From NCBI GenBank assembly GCA_947450325.1, contig CANFUT010000010.1, forward strand, positions 1 through 64,000: a stretch of DNA of 64,000 nt, read 5' to 3'. The notes beneath the pieces were generated by a model. That model worked only from the letters and a program-made list of their open reading frames with translations, had not been told where the DNA came from and ran no database searches. Positions within the stretch are counted from its first letter, which is position 1, and each line of letters opens with the position of its first letter. The stretch is from Flavobacteriia bacterium (GTDB taxonomy: Bacteria; Bacteroidota; Bacteroidia; Flavobacteriales_D; Crocinitomicaceae). The translations under genes and the position numbers were made by a program. Positions 61,465 through 64,000 of the stretch are shown piece after piece.

Positions 61465-62078
61465 AAAAAATCATCATCATAGAAGACGATATTCATTTAG
61501 CGCAATTGATGCGAGATAGTATCAATGCGATTGAAAGTTTAGAATGTAAACACGTTTTTCTCAATCCAATTGATTTCTTAAATAATCCGATTGAAGCAGA
61601 TATTTACCTGCTTGATATCGTCATGCCAGAAATGAATGGATTGGAAGCGATCGACAAAATCCTGAAATTGTTTCCCAACGCAACCATCGTAATGAATACC
61701 ATCAAAGATGATTCTGAAACCATTTTCCAAGCGTTGCAATTGGGTGCATCAGGTTACATCGACAAACAAAGTTTTCAAAGAAATTTTAAAGAGGTTTTTT
61801 CAAGCATAGAAAACGGCGGCGCTTACATGACTCCGAAAATTGCTCGCAAAGTAATTTCCTTTTTTAATCAACCGTGGAACATTTCAGAACAATTAACTGA
61901 CCGTGAAAAAGACATTGTAAATGGAATTTTGGACGGTTTGAGTTACAAACTCATCGCTGATCGATATGAGATTGCCATTGACACGGTTCGCATGAATATC
62001 AAAAAAGTTTATCGCAAGTTGAATATTAATTCGAAATCAGAATTGTTTAAAATGATTGGTAACAGGCAAAGATTTTAA
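61461..62078 (+). CDS. NarL/LuxR-type response regulator
   Basis: This 205-residue regulator has a receiver with phospho-acceptor in IYLLDIVMPEM near residue 53 and Lys in IDKQSF (K replaces the KPF form), and a C-terminal LuxR helix-turn-helix (LTDREKDIVNGILDGLSYKL, then DTVRMNIKKVYRKLNI). It overlaps the kinase stop by 4 nt (ATGA), forming a cognate pair. It probably controls nearby envelope or signalling genes; targets are unknown. Confidence 0.95.
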   Translation: MKKIIIIEDDIHLAQLMRDSINAIESLECKHVFLNPIDFLNNPIEADIYLLDIVMPEMNGLEAIDKILKLFPNATIVMNTIKDDSETIFQALQLGASGYIDKQSFQRNFKEVFSSIENGGAYMTPKIARKVISFFNQPWNISEQLTDREKDIVNGILDGLSYKLIADRYEIAIDTVRMNIKKVYRKLNINSKSELFKMIGNRQRF

Positions 62079-62179
62079 TCAACGACTTCATTTTTCTTTA
62101 GTAATCCTTCATTCAACTTAAACTCCAACGCGATAAAACAAGCACAAATTCCCCAAATTGGAATAGCCGCTTTATCGGT
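62075..62179 (-). pseudogene. Duplicated 3' end of the O-antigen ligase gene
   Basis: Positions 62106-62179 match 63057-63130, the 3' end of the O-antigen ligase gene, at 69 of 74 bases. On the minus strand it encodes DKAAIPIWGICACFIALEFK and a few further residues up to a stop at 62075. It has no start and is truncated at its 5' side. The module 62180-63046 lies between the two copies in direct orientation. Confidence 0.85.
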
Positions 62180-62205
62180 TTTGCTATTCAATTTTTTTAT
62201 TGCTT

Positions 62206-62442
62206 CTAATATTTAAGTAGTCTGTCTAACAACATATTAATTTCCTTCAAATTTTTCTTTTCTAAAAACGCAGATTCTTCAATTTTTACCGAAAATAATT
62301 TTTCTAAGCGCATTTTTAGCTCTAAAAAGTCTAAATCATCTAAATTAAGTTCTCTGAGTAATGTTTGTTCATGTAGATCAGAATTTTCACAATGCAGATA
62401 ATTTGAAATAACTTTTCGGATTTTATATTTAAGCTTTTCCAA
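62206..62442 (-). CDS. Acyl-carrier-protein-like protein lacking the phosphopantetheine serine
   Basis: This 78-residue protein follows the acyl carrier protein pattern. The region LLRELNLDDLDFLELKMRLE aligns with the ACP motif L-x-DSLDxVEL, but the serine that carries the phosphopantetheine arm is replaced by aspartate (DDLD). The hydrophobic helix positions and length are otherwise normal. It cannot carry an acyl chain by the usual chemistry, so a protein-interaction role is likelier. It starts 9 nt after the 41-aa membrane protein on the same strand. Fatty-acid or polyketide genes are not near. Confidence 0.65.
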   Translation of the reverse strand: MEKLKYKIRKVISNYLHCENSDLHEQTLLRELNLDDLDFLELKMRLEKLFSVKIEESAFLEKKNLKEINMLLDRLLKY

Positions 62443-62451
62443 AATCTAATT

Positions 62452-62577
62452 TTATTTCGTAAGAGGTATATTACTATTGAGCAATTGGTAAGTAATATAA
62501 ATCATTCCTAATAGGATTACTATTGCCATGAGTGCTAGAAAAGTTGCGAATCTCAAGTCGACGTCATTTTTGTTCAT
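62452..62577 (-). CDS. 41-aa single-helix membrane protein, paralogue of 58280-58402
   Basis: This frame (ATG 62577 to TAA 62452) encodes MNKNDVDLRF, a helix (ATFLALMAIVILLGMIYITY) and a tail QLLNSNIPLTK. Like the protein at 58280 it has a charged start, one helix ending in G/A-MIYI-x-Y and a short polar end. It heads the operon with the ACP-like gene. Too short for standard callers; judged real from the paralogue, spacing and promoter (TAACTTTG at 62620-62627). Confidence 0.58.
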   Translation of the reverse strand: MNKNDVDLRFATFLALMAIVILLGMIYITYQLLNSNIPLTK

Positions 62578-62619
62578 TACAGATAGTCTATTTTATTTAT
62601 TTTAAGATTTTAGACACTA

Positions 62620-62627
62620 CAAAGTTA
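62620..62627 (-). promoter_or_regulatory. -7 element of the 41-aa/ACP-like operon
   Basis: On the minus strand this reads TAACTTTG, exact TAnnTTTG, about 43 nt before the ATG at 62577. Confidence 0.5.
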
Positions 62628-62666
62628 TTTTCTTTAGTTTAAAAAATTTGCTATTTTAAAGGTTTT

Positions 62667-62699
62667 TTTGTTCTTTCTAAATTTATTTTGCTACTTTTG
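62667..62699 (+). promoter_or_regulatory. Promoter of the XRE gene, -7 element 4 nt before the ATG
   Basis: TTTG (62667-62670), 21 nt, TACTTTTG (62692-62699), then the ATG at 62704, 5 nt after its last base. A full promoter placed so close predicts a leaderless mRNA. Confidence 0.6.
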
Positions 62700-62703
62700 A
62701 GGT

Positions 62704-63042
62704 ATGAAAAATGTTAGTGATAATATCAAGAAGTTTAGGGAATTAAAAAACATTACTCGAGAACAGATAGCTGATAGCCTTGAAATGAGCTTATCAGGGT
62801 ATAGTAAGTTGGAACGAGGAGAGGTAGAACTGACGGTCTCGAAATTGTACAAAATTTCAGAGATATTAGAAGTGGATATTTCTCAAATCTTAAATTTTGA
62901 TGCTTCTCAAATTTTTAATGTTACAAATAATCAAATAGTAAATGGAGTGAAAGTTAATGAACAGATTAATAATTACAATGATATTTACAAAGACAAGTAT
63001 ATCAGTAAATTAGAAGAGGAGATTGAACGTTTAAAAAAGTAG
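62704..63042 (+). CDS. XRE-family HTH regulator with coiled-coil tail
   Basis: This 112-residue protein has an N-terminal XRE helix-turn-helix (residues 5-60: REQIADSLEMSLSGYSKLER then VSKLYKISEIL) and a C-terminal tail with Asn-rich NVTNNQIVNGVKVNEQINNY followed by a charged coiled coil (LEEEIERLKK), as in small regulators or antitoxin-like proteins. No toxin is adjacent. It is divergent from the 41-aa/ACP-like operon and shares a 126-nt control region, so it may regulate both. It ends 4 nt before the end of the O-antigen ligase gene on the other strand. Confidence 0.88.
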   Translation: MKNVSDNIKKFRELKNITREQIADSLEMSLSGYSKLERGEVELTVSKLYKISEILEVDISQILNFDASQIFNVTNNQIVNGVKVNEQINNYNDIYKDKYISKLEEEIERLKK

Positions 63043-63046
63043 TATT

Positions 63047-64000
63047 TTATATTTCACCTTCATTCAACTTAAACTCCAACGCAATAAAACAAGCACAAAT
63101 TCCCCAAATCGGAACTGCAGCTTTATCGGTGTCTAAATAGTTGTTCAAAATACCGTGAACAAAATACGTCACCAACGCTAAAATCATCGCGAGAATCAAT
63201 ACTTTCATTTCTCGTTTTTCCGATGGCCAGCGGTTGTAAAGCGTAATTCCTTTGTAGAAAATCGCTGAAATTAGAATCAAAATAACAATCAATCCCATGA
63301 ATCCCATTTCTGCCAAAGGACCCAAATATTCGCTGTGCGCATTTCCGCCGTCTCCGAAGTTGGTGGAAATAATCGTTAAATTTTCTGGCTCTTGAAATCT
63401 AGCGTATTCAAAGGCGTAAGTTCCTGGACCAAATCCAACAATCGGGCGTTCTTGAAACATCGCAATCGCGCACGACCAACGGTTGATTCTTTCCAAATTG
63501 GAGGCGTCTGTCGTTACGTTTGCGGCACTTTCCAAGCGTTTACCGAAATCTTCTGTCGTGTGTTCTGATTTGTTTTTCGACATGCTTTGTTCAATCGATG
63601 TCCAAGAGAAAAACACGAAAACACCAATCGTTGCAACGACGCCCAAAATCAAGCTAAATTTGATTTTGAAGTGAATCAAAAGCCAAACGAACATGGCAGC
63701 GATGATGCTTAGCCAAGCGGCGCGTGTGTAGGAGAAAAACAGTGCAATCAAATTGATAGCAATCAAAACCAACAAAACAGCTTGAATCAACGGCGAATGT
63801 TTTTTCGAGAAGTAAATTCCAAAAATGAGCGGAACCAAAAACGCGGTCATCGCACCATAAATCGTATGATCTTTGAAAAATGGCCACATCACCCAGTGAC
63901 TTTCTTTTTCGCCGAAAGCATAACTTGCGTGCATGAAAACGGTGTAAACCATGGCGATGGTCATACCAATGGTGAAGAACCACAAGAAAGTTTTGATGTT
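63047..64000 (-). CDS. O-antigen ligase/polymerase-like protein (partial, 5' end off the window)
   Basis: At least 317 residues are visible, with the frame open to position 64000. It is a multi-pass membrane protein with the Wzy/WaaL-type pattern: hydrophobic helices (VLLVLIAINLIALFFSYTRAAWL contains the SYTRAAW motif), a long periplasmic loop with FGKRLESAANV, RWSCAIAMFQERPIVGFGPG and NFGDGGNAHSEYLGPLAEMG (the conserved HSEYL), then helices. It ligates or polymerises O-antigen units at the periplasmic face. Its 3' end is duplicated at 62106-62179. Confidence 0.9.
   Translation of the reverse strand, partial: NIKTFLWFFTIGMTIAMVYTVFMHASYAFGEKESHWVMWPFFKDHTIYGAMTAFLVPLIFGIYFSKKHSPLIQAVLLVLIAINLIALFFSYTRAAWLSIIAAMFVWLLIHFKIKFSLILGVVATIGVFVFFSWTSIEQSMSKNKSEHTTEDFGKRLESAANVTTDASNLERINRWSCAIAMFQERPIVGFGPGTYAFEYARFQEPENLTIISTNFGDGGNAHSEYLGPLAEMGFMGLIVILILISAIFYKGITLYNRWPSEKREMKVLILAMILALVTYFVHGILNNYLDTDKAAVPIWGICACFIALEFKLNEGEI

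Overview
The window reads as AT-rich chromosomal DNA from a member of the Bacteroidota, most likely order Flavobacteriales. The placement in Crocinitomicaceae or a Fluviicola relative is a guess. Support comes from the promoters (TAnnTTTG -7 elements, one with a TTTG-N19 -33 partner), weak or absent Shine-Dalgarno sequences, a T9SS-type gliding C-terminal domain protein, a PorE-like OmpA protein, two-component propeller sensors and a DUF983/DUF6132/rhodanese operon. There is one tRNA (Ala-GGC) and no rRNA, CRISPR array, prophage or complete insertion sequence.

Layout. 1-2.6 kb: a SUFU-domain protein, an anti-sigma-like cupin protein, tRNA-Ala and a secreted protein. 2.7-5.4 kb: housekeeping operon hpt-adk-obg-PAP2 phosphatase, read on the minus strand. 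5.5-14.9 kb: a probable acetate/short-chain-acid locus, with a symporter-STAC-histidine kinase and single-domain response regulator, two small membrane proteins, an MHS-type transporter, a porin and an IS1-like zinc-ribbon/HTH protein, divergent from acs. 15.3-21 kb: Crp/Fnr regulator, YceI, queE, PorE-like protein, UbiA-type prenyltransferase and 3-hydroxyanthranilate dioxygenase. 21-25.8 kb: der, an 8-bp tandem repeat, era and a Pif1-like helicase. 25.9-34 kb: TonB-C protein, ArsC/Spx-like protein, a large propeller-adenylate cyclase-HD fusion, tryptophan 2,3-dioxygenase, a DUF3108 protein and a YdcH-like protein.

34-38 kb: a gene broken by an in-frame amber codon, then a seven-gene rhodanese/thioredoxin operon next to a second Crp/Fnr gene. 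38-44.2 kb: a lipoprotein with a decayed neighbouring copy, two outer-membrane proteins, a glycosyltransferase, REP-like repeats, an FkbM methyltransferase and a flippase. 44.5-55 kb: an internally duplicated secreted protein, dxr, a three-hairpin block, lepA, a FecA-like TonB receptor, a T9SS cargo protein and two small envelope proteins. 55-62 kb: two signalling operons (PAS-HisKA_2 kinase plus receiver-PP2C phosphatase, headed by a 40-aa membrane protein; divergent propeller kinase plus LuxR-type regulator). 62-64 kb: a small cargo module (degenerate acyl-carrier-like protein, 41-aa membrane protein, XRE regulator) bounded by a duplicated 3' end of the O-antigen ligase gene, which runs off the right edge.

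The most interesting signals are these. (1) Two promoters, of the rhodanese operon and of the first Crp/Fnr gene, carry Crp-like boxes at an identical distance from the -7 element. (2) Several genes have a -7 element ending only 4-7 nt before the start codon, which suggests leaderless mRNAs. (3) The acetate-type locus combines a receiver without an output domain with a domesticated IS1-type DNA-binding protein. (4) The O-antigen ligase 3' end is duplicated around a module whose acyl-carrier-like protein lacks the phosphopantetheine serine, and whose lead peptide has a paralogue heading another operon 4 kb away.
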